The notes under the pieces were generated by a model, which saw only the letters and a list, made by a program, of their open reading frames with translations, searched no databases and was not told the DNA's origin. Shown here one piece after another: positions 34,402 to 44,399 of a stretch of 64,000 bases of DNA. The translations under genes were made by a program, and so were the position numbers. Origin of the DNA: Dryocosmus kuriphilus (taxonomy: Eukaryota > Arthropoda > Insecta > Hymenoptera > Cynipidae); contig CM076192.1 in assembly GCA_038277395.1 (NCBI GenBank), forward strand, positions 194,125,647 through 194,189,646, written 5' to 3'. Within the stretch, counting starts at the first letter, position 1, and every line of letters starts with the position of its first letter.

Positions 34402-35160
34402 GGTCTAGCATTACTTTAACATTACATTAACATTAATTTCACATTTGTTTAACATTACTTGATGTGGAGGAGGAGTAGCAGGAGGGGGACAAGGAGGAGG
34501 TGGAGCAGGAGGTACTTTAACATTACATTAACATTACATTAACGTTACATTAAAATTACTTTAACGTTAGTTTAACATTAATTTAACATTACCTTAACTA
34601 TACTTTAACGTTAGCTTAACATTACATTAATGTTAGTTTAACGTAACTTTAACAATACTTGAGAAGGAGAAGATGAAGGAGGAGGTTTAACATTACTTTA
34701 ACATTACATTAACATTACTGTAGCATTAGTTTAAAATTACTTTAACATTACTTTAACGACGATTTAACGTTATTTCAAAAATACTTGAGGAGGAGGAGGA
34801 GGAGGGGGTGGAGCAGGAAGAGGTTTATCATTGATTTAACGTTACATTAACATTACTTTAACATTATTTCAAGATTACTTTAACATTACTTTAACTATAC
34901 TTGAACGTTAGTTTAACGTTACCTGAGGAGGAGGAGGTGCACGACGAAGAAGAGGAGGTTTAACGTTACTTTAATATTACATTAACATTACCTTAACATT
35001 ATCTTAACATTACATTAACCCTAATTAAACTATAATTTAACATTAATTCAAGATTACTTGAGAAGGATGGGGAGGAGAAGCAGGAGGATAACGAGGAGTT
35101 TGAAGAAACGGAGGTGGAGGAGGAAGAGAGGAAAATCATTATGTAGCTGGAATAAGGAGG
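33930..35160. repeat. Composite minisatellite: GGAGGA blocks alternating with TTAACATTAC arrays
   Basis: Seven to eight blocks, each a purine tract (GAGGAGGAGG, one of eight GGA units at about 34377-34402) followed by 60-150 bases of TTTAACATTAC/TTTAACGTTAG units. No gene seen. Confidence 0.9.
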
Positions 35161-35429
35161 TACTGAAATATGTTGTATACAGTTACTACTACACACCATA
35201 AACCAAATGTTAGATGTTCCAAGATATGTGATGAGTAGAAGGAGTAAGGGGAGTATGATCATTGCTCAAGAGTTTATTCAAGACGCGATAATTTGAAAGG
35301 TATGCGAAGTAATTTTGCATAGCAAAGGATCATGTGTATGAATGATGATTAGAGAGGCTTTCATCAAATTAACGAGTTACCTTGTTCCACATCTAAAGAA
35401 GTCCCTAATATTTGCAAATAACAATTTGT
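35161..35429. other. Unique AT-rich sequence
   Basis: Nothing recognised. Confidence 0.4.
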
Positions 35430-35701
35430 ACAAGCGAATCATACAATTCCCCCTGTTCAAGCTCTAAAAACCTCAGCAGAAATTTATTTCCCTCATTCCA
35501 GCTGTTAAAAACTGAGTCTTATGAGGTGCATGAGGACCATGTACAAGCTCATAGTCCTTACCCGAACATTAACAAGTACTCAATGCCTTTGATGAGGATA
35601 ATAAGAAATGGAAGTGCTTAGTATGGAAGGATCTTAAACATGGTACGGTCACAGTCTTAAAGAGATTAGCCAATATGTTTAAATGTATAACAGAAAGGTA
35701 G
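35430..35701 (+). pseudogene. Fragment related to the palindrome core, with a conserved KKWKCLVWKD frame
   Basis: 35430-35580 matches the Polinton palindrome centre region near 4080-4280 (TATGAGGTGCATGAGGACCA, CAAGCTCAT). It runs on into an open stretch, KKWKCLVWKDLKHG followed by RLANMFKCITER, ending with TAG at 35699. The same frame appears on minus at about 62145-62050. Selection on the peptide cannot be judged from two copies. Family not recognised. Confidence 0.4.
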
Positions 35702-36460
35702 ATCTAAGCGATTCGACAGGTTATCTAGTATTTACTGGGCAGTCGAGTATCATTCAAATTTATTACCATTGATTGCTAATGAGGCAAAGGAGACAGCATA
35801 TTTTGCTGTTGTGGAAAACATGACATCACTTTACATCATATTCTAAAATAATTCGATGAAATACTAAAAAGTACTAAAAGCTCCGTCTGTTACCAGTTTG
35901 TTATAAGAAGTAGTGAAAACTTCTTATAACCTTAGCGAAAATAACCAAACACTTTCCTCTGTGCGTACTGCTTTTCGTGTATTATGTCTTAAAATGTAGC
36001 TTCTATTTGCATTTTTTACCAATCATTTCCTTTGCTAAAGTACCGATATGCACAATACGAGAACGTTCTGTTAGGTTAGATTTGGATTATCTGAGCTTGC
36101 CTTGAATGATGCTTTTGTTGTTCGAGGTATTTTTAGCTAATGCTTGCTGTTTGAGTCTTTGGTTATAAACTTGTCCAAATGTTTTTTTTCTTTCCGGTAA
36201 GACACTTCGGCTTTCATTTTTCTTTTACATTTTGATCCATAGTTCGTAATAGAATATTAGACATAGTCAAATGCTATCTGTAAACTGAATACATATACAT
36301 TCCTGTAAATACAAAAGCATTGTTTTTGGAATATTTTATTGTTTTTCGTGAACTATTAGTGGACGAATCGACATTATTAAAGTCGGAAAATGACTCTCAA
36401 AGAGTTTCAAAGAAAACTTCATTTCTTCTTTTTCCCATGAAAAAACGTTTTAAGAATTAG
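35702..36460. repeat. Inverted copy of 61330-62030, including a decayed copy of the 61356 ORF
   Basis: Minus-strand 36225-35960 corresponds to the intact open frame at 61356-61598 but has several stops (for example in the KDSNSKH stretch). The remainder is AT-rich and without genes. Confidence 0.7.
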
Positions 36461-36469
36461 GGCGGACTC

Positions 36470-37382
36470 TACTTAATAAATCGTCCAATCGCCTTTATTC
36501 TGAATAATGGCCTAGCACCTTCTGGGCATGCTCTCGACGAGTTTTTCTGCATATTCTGAACATAAAGGGCGCCATAACTCTCTAGTTCGTCGAGATAGCT
36601 GCTTGAGGGTGAATACGCGTCTTCGTGCAAGTTTTCTCCTACCGACACTCTACACATTTTCAACAGGACTTGCATCAGGAAATTGTGAAGACGAGTCCAA
36701 GTTTACGACGCCATTTTCCGCTTTCCAGCTCGTGCAGAGGCGAATGCGATGTTTAGGGTCGTTGTCCTCTTGAAGGATCCAAATCTCATTGTTGGCTTCA
36801 AACTAGTTTCCTGCAGACTTCAGAAGACCATGTTTGTAGATTTGGACATTGTTTGAGCGTTCAGGTTCTCAGTAAAAAGCTCGAAATAGCCAAAACCGCG
36901 CTGTGAGAAGCGTCCCCAAACATGGACCTGCATGGGGTGCTTAACAGTTCGCTGGAGGAGCCGCTCACCACAACCTGACCAGGGTCGTTTTATGGGAACC
37001 CACACTCAAAAGGGTGCTTTTCGGAAAATATTACATTTGACCAATCACGATCATTATTTTCCGTAGCCCATGCCAAGCGTTTTTGGCTAGCTTTGGCTTC
37101 GCGCAGCCGCAGAGCTGGTTTGCGCTTGAACAGTGTGTTGATCGCCTTATCCTCCTTCCTCGAAGTTGCTCGCATTTCTCCTCTTTCCGGCAGATCGTCG
37201 ACTGCTTTTTTGTCCCTATACCGCTCCACCCACGTTTGAACGAAGTGCTTAGACTTTTTAAGCACTTCAGCAGGGGCTGAGTACAAAAGATGTGGTCCGT
37301 GCTTATTGGTCCACAAAAACACAGCCTCAAAACGTTTAGCGTATACAGCACTCATTGGGCAATCTTGTGCAATATTTGACAC
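36470..37382 (-). pseudogene. Tc1-like transposase
   Basis: Cut-and-paste transposase of the Tc1 group. Read on minus: a helix-turn-helix region (VQTWVERYRDKKAVDDLPER, RKEDKAINTL, about 37240-37130), AWATENNDRDWSNVIFSE (about 37070; the usual FSDES first catalytic aspartate is altered to FSEKH), VHVWGRFSQRGFGYFELF (about 36920), and the second catalytic block EDNDPKH (about 36765). It ends with a changed PDASPVENV and a stop where ENVW is normal (about 36665). Frameshifts at about 36990 and 36830 break it. It sits inside sequence that is duplicated without it at 60840-62150, so it inserted into this copy only. Confidence 0.8.
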
Positions 37383-37399
37383 TACGAACGAGAATGAAG

Positions 37400-37850
37400 T
37401 GAATTAGATGTTCCGCTTTAGCCCTTCAAACGTACAGTCAGGCTGAAAAAGAATGGAAAAAAATCTTTGAAAATTTTCGGGAAAACGCGTACCTTGCCTT
37501 GTGGAAAAGACCGTATCATCGTTTCATTTCATAATAATAGTTGAAAAAGAACAACTCACCATAAGAAGCATTGCTAAAAGCGAAAAAAAATATAATTGAT
37601 AATATCTCTTTCTAAAGCCAAACTCAAGTTGTCAAAATTTAACTCTACGTTTTTTATATATAAATGTTACTCTACACCTAGTTTCGTAACCTAATCATCG
37701 CTTTTTCTGTTTGATAATGTACCAAATTGAGAAAAAAAATGTTTTGGTCAATGCTAAACCTTTTGATTTCTTATATTAGTTTAACATCGCTTTTCATTCT
37801 TTTATCTTTGTTGATTGATTTCAGCATTTCAGACGATTCACCCTTTGGCT
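37400..37850. repeat. Flank of the third Polinton, inverted copy of 60840-61330
   Basis: Matches rc of 60840-60970 (TACCAAATTGAGTAAAAAAA, ATGTTTTGGTCAATG, TATTAGTTTAACATCG). The sequence jumps into polymerase homology at about 37860, marking a deletion or rearrangement junction. Confidence 0.65.
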
Positions 37851-37859
37851 CTATTCTGG

Positions 37860-39046
37860 AAGTATATTTGGACTATCCCGCAGAATATCATGACAAACAT
37901 AATGAATTGCCGGTTTTTCCCAGAATGCTCAAAACCACCGGAGTCCGGCCACCAGTGTCTCCTAACTACCTTCCTGCTGAAACAAAAGTACGTTCTGCAT
38001 TATCGTGCACTGAGAAATGCATTTGCCCATGGACTGAAACTTGTCGAAATTCGCAGAGACTTGAAATTCAATCAATCTGCATGATTGAAAAGTTATATTG
38101 ATTTCAACACAACATTGAGGACTAACGCTAAAGAGGAGTTTGACAAGACTCTCTACAAGCTCGTGGATAATGCAGTTCACGGAAAGAAAATGGAGAAAGT
38201 ACGAAAATACGTTGATATGAAATTCGTGACAAAGTGGTTGGGTACGAATAGAGCAGAAACCCTCATAGCCCGAAAAAACTTTCACAGTCGATCAACCTTC
38301 AGTGAGAATCTCGTTGCGATTGAACTGAGAAGAGCTGAAATTTTGTTCATCAAGCCGGTCTATGTAGGGCTTGTATTTCTGGATATTCCAAATGTCCTCA
38401 TCTACGACTTCCACTACGACTACATGATCGAAAAATACTGTGGCAAGTGCAAACTTTTATACACTGACAAAGAAGACACTCTAACCTACGAGGTAAAATG
38501 TGATGACATTTACGCCGACATCAAAGATGATATTCACAGGTTTGGCACCTCTGACTACCCTCGAGACACTGTTTTTGGAATGCCGCAAGCCAACAGAAAG
38601 GTATTAGGTCTGATGAAGAATGAGAATTGTGGCAAAGTCGTCACTGAATTTGTTGGCTTGCGCAGTAAATTGTACAGCATCTGTGTAAACGACGAAGAAT
38701 TTGTGAAAAAAAAGCCAAAGACGTAATATCACGCATTGTACAAAGGACAATAACGTTTTAAGATTAGACGGAATGCTTGAGAAGTTTGTCAGTCCAAAGC
38801 AAAACGCATTACGTAATGAGATCGAGATTACACAATGTCGAGACTATCATACAGTTGAAAAGGGCACTGCCTCCTCACGATGATAAGCAATGCTTGCTCC
38901 CCAGTACAACAGACACTCTTGCGTGGGGACACTACAGATTAATAACCACGCAAATAGACGTTGACACTACTGGCGACGACGATGACTTTCTTACAGATGA
39001 TGAATATGAACTTTTGGACATTCTTGTTCAAAATCAGATGCTGTGA
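37860..39046 (+). pseudogene. Polinton type-B DNA polymerase, copy 3 (C-terminal part only)
   Basis: Homology to copies 1 and 2 starts at VYLDYPAEYHDKHNELP (copy-1 position about 1560). The exonuclease domain and motif A are therefore absent. The palm/thumb continues through ALRNAFAHGLKLVEI, a motif B region KLVDNAVHGKK (the usual N-A-x-Y-G-K-T is altered), YVGLVFLDIPNVLIYDFHYD, motif C changed to YTDKEDTLTYEV (copies 1 and 2 keep TDTD), and a DDDDFLTDDEYELLDILV tail with TGA at 39044. The 38085-38726 stretch is open where copies 1 and 2 share a stop. Frameshifts lie at about 37915, 38085 and 38730. Confidence 0.88.
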
Positions 39047-39098
39047 ATTCATCATAGCTGCACATCGGCAGTCCCACTGTAAATACATTATCATTATT

Positions 39099-39518
39099 GT
39101 ACAACGATATCACCTGCGTTGATGTAAATGTAGAAATATGAAGTTGTGGCCCAACGGTAGCGCATCAGCTTTGCAAATAGTCACTTTCGGCTCTTGTAAA
39201 TTACTTTCGACTCTTGTAAGTACATTTTAATTATTACTACTGTACAACGGTATCACCTGCGTTGAGTTGAATTTAGAAATATGACTCTATGCCGCAACGG
39301 TATCGCGACAGCCTTCGTAAATAGTTACTTCCGACACTTGAAAATACATTACATTGTTTTTATTACTATTGTTATTATTATTATTGTAAAGCGTTGAGGT
39401 GAATGTAGAAGCATGACTCTGTAGCGCGTCTTACTGCAGATCAGTCTTGTAAATTGTTACTTTCGACTCTTATAAATGCACAATGGTATCATCTGCGTTA
39501 AGGTGAATGTAGCCCTAA
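39099..39518 (+). repeat. Tandem array with decayed tRNA-Trp-like units
   Basis: Four units begin at about 39099 (GTACAACGATATCACCTGCG), 39242, 39386 and 39478, about 145, 145 and 90 bases apart. Each carries tRNA-Trp-like sequence at the same internal place. Unit 1 has GTGGCCCAACGGTAGCGC (39146), unit 2 GCCGCAACGGTATCGCG (39291), unit 3 TAGCGCGTCTTACTGCAGAT (39422), and unit 4 the well-folded gene. (TTA)n lies inside unit 2 (39366-39385). Confidence 0.8.
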
Positions 39519-39590
39519 TCCCCCGTGGCGTAATGGTAGCGCGTCTGACTCCAGATCAGAAGCTTATGTGTTCGAATCACGTCGGGGTAC
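39519..39590 (+). tRNA. tRNA-Trp (anticodon CCA)
   Basis: All four arms can be drawn by eye. The acceptor stem TCCCCCG/CGGGGTA has one mismatch (2-71). The D arm is GCGT-AATGGTA-GCGC. The anticodon arm TCTGA-CTCCAGA-TCAGA is perfect, with CCA at 39551-39553. The T arm is ATGTG-TTCGAAT-CACGT. Internal Pol III boxes are present (A: TGGCGTAATGG; B: GTTCGAATC), and a T-run terminator starts at about 39595. The body is close to the standard insect tRNA-Trp. The discriminator is C rather than the expected A or G. It lies between the polymerase and integrase genes of a Polinton. Confidence 0.9.
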
Positions 39591-39719
39591 ACAATTTTTT
39601 TCTTTTGTGAATATTGGATACAGTGGTTATATCTTGAATAAATGAAAAGATATATATTAATTGCTTTTTTATTTATCAAAGCCTTACATCGAATTAGCTA
39701 AAGCGTAGAATTTGTACAT

Positions 39720-39860
39720 TGAATTTCATAATTGGTTCAACATTGATTCATCTTTGATTTAACATCGATTAAACGTCGGTTCATCGTTGGCTCTCCCTTG
39801 GTTCAACATTGGTTCAACGTTGGTTCAACATTGCACAGTGTTGATTGAACGTTGTATAAA
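39720..39860. repeat. Short GTTGGTTCAAC tandem repeat
   Basis: Third occurrence of the block next to the integrase stop codon (see 3251-3398). Confidence 0.8.
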
Positions 39861-39866
39861 AGTTGA

Positions 39867-40734
39867 TTACATTTCTGATTTGTCTATCAAGCTGTTGAGC
39901 AAACCATCAAAGCCCAACCACTTTACATATACCTTACTGATGCGTCTCTTGGTTAATTTTTACACAAGTTATACGTCTGGATGATTAATTTTGAGAAGCT
40001 CCTGCTCATAAAATCCGCCAGCGATGCTTTTTTTTTATAGGCCTTGTGCTTGTAGGTCCCTGGATTGTGCTTGTGCTTGATGACTCGAACCCTTTCATCA
40101 ACATTGAACTTTGCTCCCTTCCTTCTGGGTATACTTTTCAGTTTTTTAAAGTGGTGCAAGAGTTCCTTTTTATCCCCAGCAGTGACATCTTTGGGCTTCA
40201 TACAGATTGGTCGATGTTTTGCATTGTTGTACTTGGAGACGAGAGCAGGCAAAATGTCTATCCACTTGTAGTTGCATATGAAGCTAAATTGTAGCCACAT
40301 CTTGTTCTTGATTGTACGATTAGAACGCTCGCAGATTGAAGCCTTTATGTTAATGTGCGTTGAGTAGACGTTAATCCTGTATGGCTGCTTAACACTTCTA
40401 AACTGTGAATAATAAAATCCTTTGCCTTTGTCTGTGTGTAAATTTTTTGGTACACGACCCTGCAACATAAAGATTCCATTGCTGAAGTGACGTCTGATCC
40501 ACTATTACTTTTAGCAGGGACAGCATAGGCATACTAGGAGAAAATATCTATTACGGTAATTAAATAATTTAAACCATTATTCTCGTCGGCATATGGTAAC
40601 ATTTCAACCAAATCTGCCTGCCAAGTCTCACCTATACCGCGCATTTGCACGCGACGACGTGAATAATCGTTTCTAGCCGGTCTATGCAGTTCCGTGTCGA
40701 CTGCTAATTTCTGCTTGTCCATTATCGGGGGCAT
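39867..40734 (-). pseudogene. Polinton integrase (retroviral-type, with chromodomain)
   Basis: Joins element ends to host DNA. Read on minus: a basic N-terminal part ending ARNDYSRRRVQMRG, catalytic Asp 1 in WQADLVEML (about 40640), YLITVIDIFS, Asp 2 in NLHTDKGKGFYYSQF (about 40440), the catalytic Glu in CERSNRTIKNKMW (about 40330), then a KYNNAKHRP block, KFNVDERVRV and the degenerate chromodomain (KVYVKWLGFDG) ending at TAA 39867-39869. All three acidic residues of the D,D-35-E triad are visible. Breaks at about 40500 (in-frame stop) and at 40000-39953 make it a pseudogene. The N-terminal zinc-binding HHCC region lacks a clear start; I begin at the Met at 40734. Confidence 0.85.
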
Positions 40735-40853
40735 TTAGTCGAGCGTCGAGCAAATTCTTTAGACTATCGTTGATTGATTGCTTGAGGATACGTATCATCA
40801 AATTATTACCGTCAATCTCAGTTCGCATAGACGATGCGACTTCAAATACTGTA
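40735..40853 (-). pseudogene. 3' half of a small Polinton gene split by a mariner
   Basis: Minus-strand sequence TVFEVASSMRTEIDGNNLMI, then LKNLLDARLNAP, continues the frame of 42178-42382 across the mariner at 40854-42177. See that entry. Confidence 0.55.
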
Positions 40854-42177
40854 CGATGTGCGTCCGAAAAATATCCGAACTGCGTTCATATCTTCGCGCC
40901 AGAGGGCTCCAGGGTCCTCGGCGGGGTATGAGCGTAACCAGTAGTTCCTCACGAACCCCTGAATGCCACAGTTACCGCCCGGACGCCTTGGGTCGCGCGG
41001 AGCGTGTGTTTATTTTTTTTTCCATTTGTGGCATTTGTGTACTGTTGGAAATGACTGAAAGAGGAGATCAACGAATTTTCATCAAGTTTTGTTTCGATCT
41101 CAGCAAGAGTTGTACGGAGACTATTGAAATGATGCAGAAGTCCTTTGGGGATAAAAGTATGGGCGTAACACAGACAAAGGAGTGGTACAGGCGGTTTAAA
41201 AATGACCGCACATCTGTTGACAGTCACCCTCGTCTTGGGCGACCCCTGCTGACAACAACACCTGAAAACATCGAGCGTGTGCAACTTGCGATTAAAGGTG
41301 ATCGTCGAATGACAGTCCGTGAAGTAGAAAATGATCTCGGAGTACCGAAAAGTACCGTTTGGAAAATTTTGAGCAAGATTTTGAGAATGAATTGCATGTG
41401 TGCGAAATTCATTCCAAAATTACTCACGATGGAGCAGAAAGACCTTTGCTCTGAAATCGCTCAGGACAATCTGGAAATTGTCAGTGATGATGAAAATGTC
41501 CTTAAGAAGGTTAATACTGGTGAAGAATCATGGGTTTATTGTTGCGATCCTGAAACTGAAGAACAATTTCGCAGTGGAAGCGTCCTGACGAGCCACGGTC
41601 GAGAAAAGCGCTTCAAATTCGGAGCCATTTTAAGTCAATGCTGATTACTCTTTTCGACTGTGAGGGTGTTGTGCACTACGAATTTGCTCCAAGAGGTCAG
41701 ACGATCATCAAAGAATATTACGTTGAAATTCTGAAAAGATTGTGTGATGCCGTGAGAAGAAAGCGACCGCGTTTCTGGTCAAGCGGTGACTGCTGGCTTC
41801 TTCAACACAATAACGCGCCAGCGCATTCATCGAACCTTGCGCAGAAATTTTTGCGAAACACAAGATTGTACAGCTTCACCAGCCTCCGTACAGTCCCGAC
41901 ATAGATCCCTGCGACTTTTGCTTGTTCCCAGAATTGAAAATGGCGCCTAAAAAAAGGGTTTCGACGACATCGAGACGATTCAGAGTAATGCGAAGCGCAA
42001 ACTGAGGGCCATTCGAAAATCTGCGTTCGAGGACTGCTTTAACACGTGGAAGCACAGCTGAGAGCATGTGGTTCAATCAAATTTGGACTACTTCGAAGGA
42101 TGCCACGGCCCGGGTGACGAAAAATAGCACCAACGCGAGATATCAACGCAGTTCGGATAGTTTTCGGACACACCGCA
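40854..42177 (+). mobile_element. mariner element inserted in the Polinton
   Basis: Terminal inverted repeats are about 45 bases with TCCGAA-x5-TCCGAACTGCGTT cores (40863-40885 and, inverted, about 42143-42167). The flanking TA dinucleotides (40852-40853 and 42178-42179) fit mariner target duplication. The insertion splits a minus-strand Polinton gene. Confidence 0.8.
41051..42061 (+). pseudogene. mariner transposase, catalytic residues changed
   Basis: DD34D transposase. Visible: N-terminal helix-turn-helix (QRIFIKFCFDLSKSCTETIE, then VTQTKEWYRRFKNDRTSVD), GRPLLTTTPENIERV, a second helix-turn-helix VREVENDLGVPKSTVWKIL, then TGEESWVYCCDPETE. The family has TGDESW here, so Asp 1 is Glu. LLQHNNAPAH stands for HDNAPAH, so Asp 2 is Asn. 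YSPDIDPCDFCLFPEL holds Asp 3. Frame changes occur at about 41640 and 41900. Start at the Met of MTERGDQ. It is inactive on both grounds. Confidence 0.85.
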
Positions 42178-42382
42178 TATGTATCTCGCTTTGTATAATG
42201 TGCTGTACGATTCCAAAACTGACTGCGCCGTATTGTTCTTTGGCCTCACTAACGTTGCACAGTCTCTTGCCGTCTACTTCATAATGACCGACGGAGGTGA
42301 TTTTGAATCCCACAACAGGAGGCCCATGGCTTGCTGCTGCAGCGTTTGGATCTAATTGAAGTACAATCACGTCGTTACTCAT
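42178..42382 (-). pseudogene. Small Polinton gene of unknown function, 5' half
   Basis: Starts MSNDVIVLQLDPNAA and continues VVGFKITSVGHYEVDGKRLCNVSEAKEQYG, then FGIVQHIIQSEIHM, where the mariner interrupts. A V-D-x-R-L-x-N block followed by a I-I-Q-H/Y-x-F-x-S-E segment is, to my recollection, characteristic of an uncharacterised protein encoded between integrase and ATPase in arthropod Polintons. The two halves together would be about 110 residues. Without the mariner the frame appears continuous. Confidence 0.55.
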
Positions 42383-42529
42383 CGTGATACTGAGGAAGGT
42401 TTTATGTATACGCTCCTAATATATGATTCCTACTATTCGTAGTTACTGAATGTCGGACACGATATCATTGTTGCAACTTAAATTGCCAGCTGCTTGGGAT
42501 GCTAAGTGTAGACGAAGACGATCTACTAG

Positions 42530-42905
42530 TTAGTCAGGTTTTCCCCAGTAGACATAGTCAGTATTAACATTTCTTCTGGCTACCATATACTGTGGCAGTG
42601 AACCCCCACTCGTTGAGGACCGTCTACGTGACACATTGTGCACTTTCACAACAAAGTTCTTGTACTTGATACTATTGCCTTTTCGAACAGATTCAGTTGC
42701 ACTGTACCGCTTCTTTTGTGCATTTAAAGGACTAGATATGTCGACCAGCCTTTGCAGTGGCATGACGTTTGGCTTAAACGTTTCACTCTAATCTTTTCAG
42801 TAGCTTCTTTACCTGTTTTCAGCATTCGATGTTTACGCGAATCGCCTCACTGCCTTTTGCGATTTGACGGAGCACCTTCTTCTCTTTATGAAACTTTGAC
42901 ATATT
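42530..42905 (-). pseudogene. Uncharacterised Polinton gene between ATPase and the split gene
   Basis: Minus-strand segments MSKFHKEKKVLRQIAKGSEA (from 42905), LQRLVDISSPL and ATESVRKGNSIKYKNFVVKV, then LPQYMVARRNVNTDYVYWGK end at TAG 42530. Frame shifts occur between them. The position and the ...DYVYG-like end match a conserved Polinton protein of unknown role. No catalytic motif seen. Confidence 0.45.
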
Positions 42906-43081
42906 AATGTGCTGACGGCTCAATCTATAATGATATCATTTCCACAGCATAACTCGTATTTATAGAGTGATAAAGCACTCAAATCCTTCTCGGTATCAGC
43001 CCTCCTTAAGTTCACAGTGCTTGTCAATGAAAAAAATCCATACATGTCGGTATTCCATCACGCTGAACATAAGTCTTGAGA

Positions 43082-43674
43082 CTAAAAATAACTCATTTTT
43101 GTCTTCGCGTGATCGTCATACACGTTTCTCAAGCTAGTGTCATCCTGCTTGAAAATTATCGACAATTTGACATTGTCTCGCAACAAATGTTTAGGAATTG
43201 GAGCGTAAGTTTGACGTAAGAAAAAGCTCTTAACGTGAGCGAGTCTACCCATGCAGAAGACCGCTCTAATGTTTTCCTGTTTCTCGCAGCCCATATCATT
43301 AAATACAACTATAGTATTTGGTTGAGCTTCGCTTGGTAGTAGTACTTCTTCATGCTCACTGAAGGGAAAGTACTCAACACCATCCACATTATTCAACATC
43401 CTTTCTGGAAATCGGTGCTTATTTATTTCAGGGATACCGAGTAGACGTGGAAATTGGCAAATTTCAGTCAGTTTGCATGTTAAATTTGAGCGAGTATTGT
43501 ACTTGTCTTGCCAAATTTTGATGGTCCCCAAAGGACAGCACGAATGCTGTCTGGCAGCAGACTGCCATGACGCTGTACTCTCTTCTTCTTCTCTGATTGG
43601 ACTAAGGTATCAAAGTTATCGACCGGAAGAAGAATTGTTTGTTTGTTGCAATGTTTCTTGAATTCCACTGTCAC
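43082..43674 (-). pseudogene. Polinton packaging ATPase (FtsK/HerA type)
   Basis: Powers DNA packaging into capsids in related viruses. From the Met at 43674: KKHCNKQTILLPVDNFDTLV, then Walker A in AVLWGPSKFGKTST (about 43510), NKHRFPERMLNNVDGVEYFP, Walker B-like TIVVFNDMGCEKQENI (about 43290; the family usually has D-D or D-E here), FCMGRLAHVKSFFLRQTYAPIPKHLLRDN (sensor/arginine-rich region) and a final stretch to the stop at 43082. One frame change near 43480-43530 separates the Walker A part from the rest. It is divergent with the PLA2-like gene, 68 bases apart. Confidence 0.82.
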
Positions 43675-43742
43675 AAAGGCTATAAGTACAGCGCTTTTAC
43701 TGCACTCAGGTGATTTGCGTCCTAACCTCCGCTCAGTGAGGA

Positions 43743-44387
43743 ATGAGTTTACATCGAGGTAAAGGCTTAGTCAAACAACTGGTCAAAAACTTGCCGATTG
43801 AGTTGCACTTACCTGGCTATGAACACTGCGATCCAGGAACTAAGCTAGTCAAACGACTTGCTAGAGATGATTTCGGTATCAATCCTCTAGACGCAGCGTG
43901 TAAGACACATGATATTGCATATTCACGTAGTCGTGAGAACGTTGAAGCGAGAAGCCCTGTTGACCGTGTACTGGACAGAAGAGCGTTGCAACGGATAGTT
44001 GCTAAAGACGCTGTAATTAACGAGAAAGCGACAGCACTAGCAAAAACGAAAGTAGTGAATGCTAAAGCGAAATTCTGTATGAGACTGAAGAGGAAATCCA
44101 GTTCAGAGGAGAGGAAGTTCAGTTCAAAGAAGAAGAAAGTAATAGGATTTAGAAATATTGTGAATGCAGCTATGAAAGAAATGAGGCGAAGTGGTACTAA
44201 TGATGCGAAGAAGGCCATGAAGTCTGCAATCAGAGGTACGCAGGAAGCTGACAAATGTGCAAAAGTGACAAATCCGGGTGTTCTGCAAACACCGTCGAAC
44301 GTCGGTTGTGTGTTGCAACTGATTCCCACATTTCCTGGACTCAGTGCGCTTGGAGCTCTTACTGGTGGAGCAGCTGGTGTAGCCTAG
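43743..44387 (+). pseudogene. Polinton protein with parvovirus-type phospholipase A2 domain
   Basis: The N-terminal third shows LPGYEHCDPGTKLVKRLA and NPLDAACKTHDIAYS, the calcium-loop and His-Asp helix arrangement of the small PLA2 domain also found in parvovirus VP1 and in Polinton/adintovirus proteins. In those viruses it helps breach endosomal membrane. The loop has Asp where Gly is usual (CDPGT for CGPGT); His-Asp of the active site is kept. A basic Lys/Arg-rich middle (KRKSSSEERKFSSKKKK) and a hydrophobic Gly/Ala end follow. Coding is open for 214 codons, then a TAG at 44385 cuts it before similar Ala-rich sequence, so I regard it as truncated. Confidence 0.75.
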
Positions 44388-44399
44388 GCCGTAAACGAC

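Noticed and set aside
43680..43735. TATA/initiator pair between ATPase and PLA2-like genes
   Set aside because: A TATAAG at 43681 exists, but the nearest TCAG-type sites are 37 and 54 bases away, outside the spacing seen at the other promoters.
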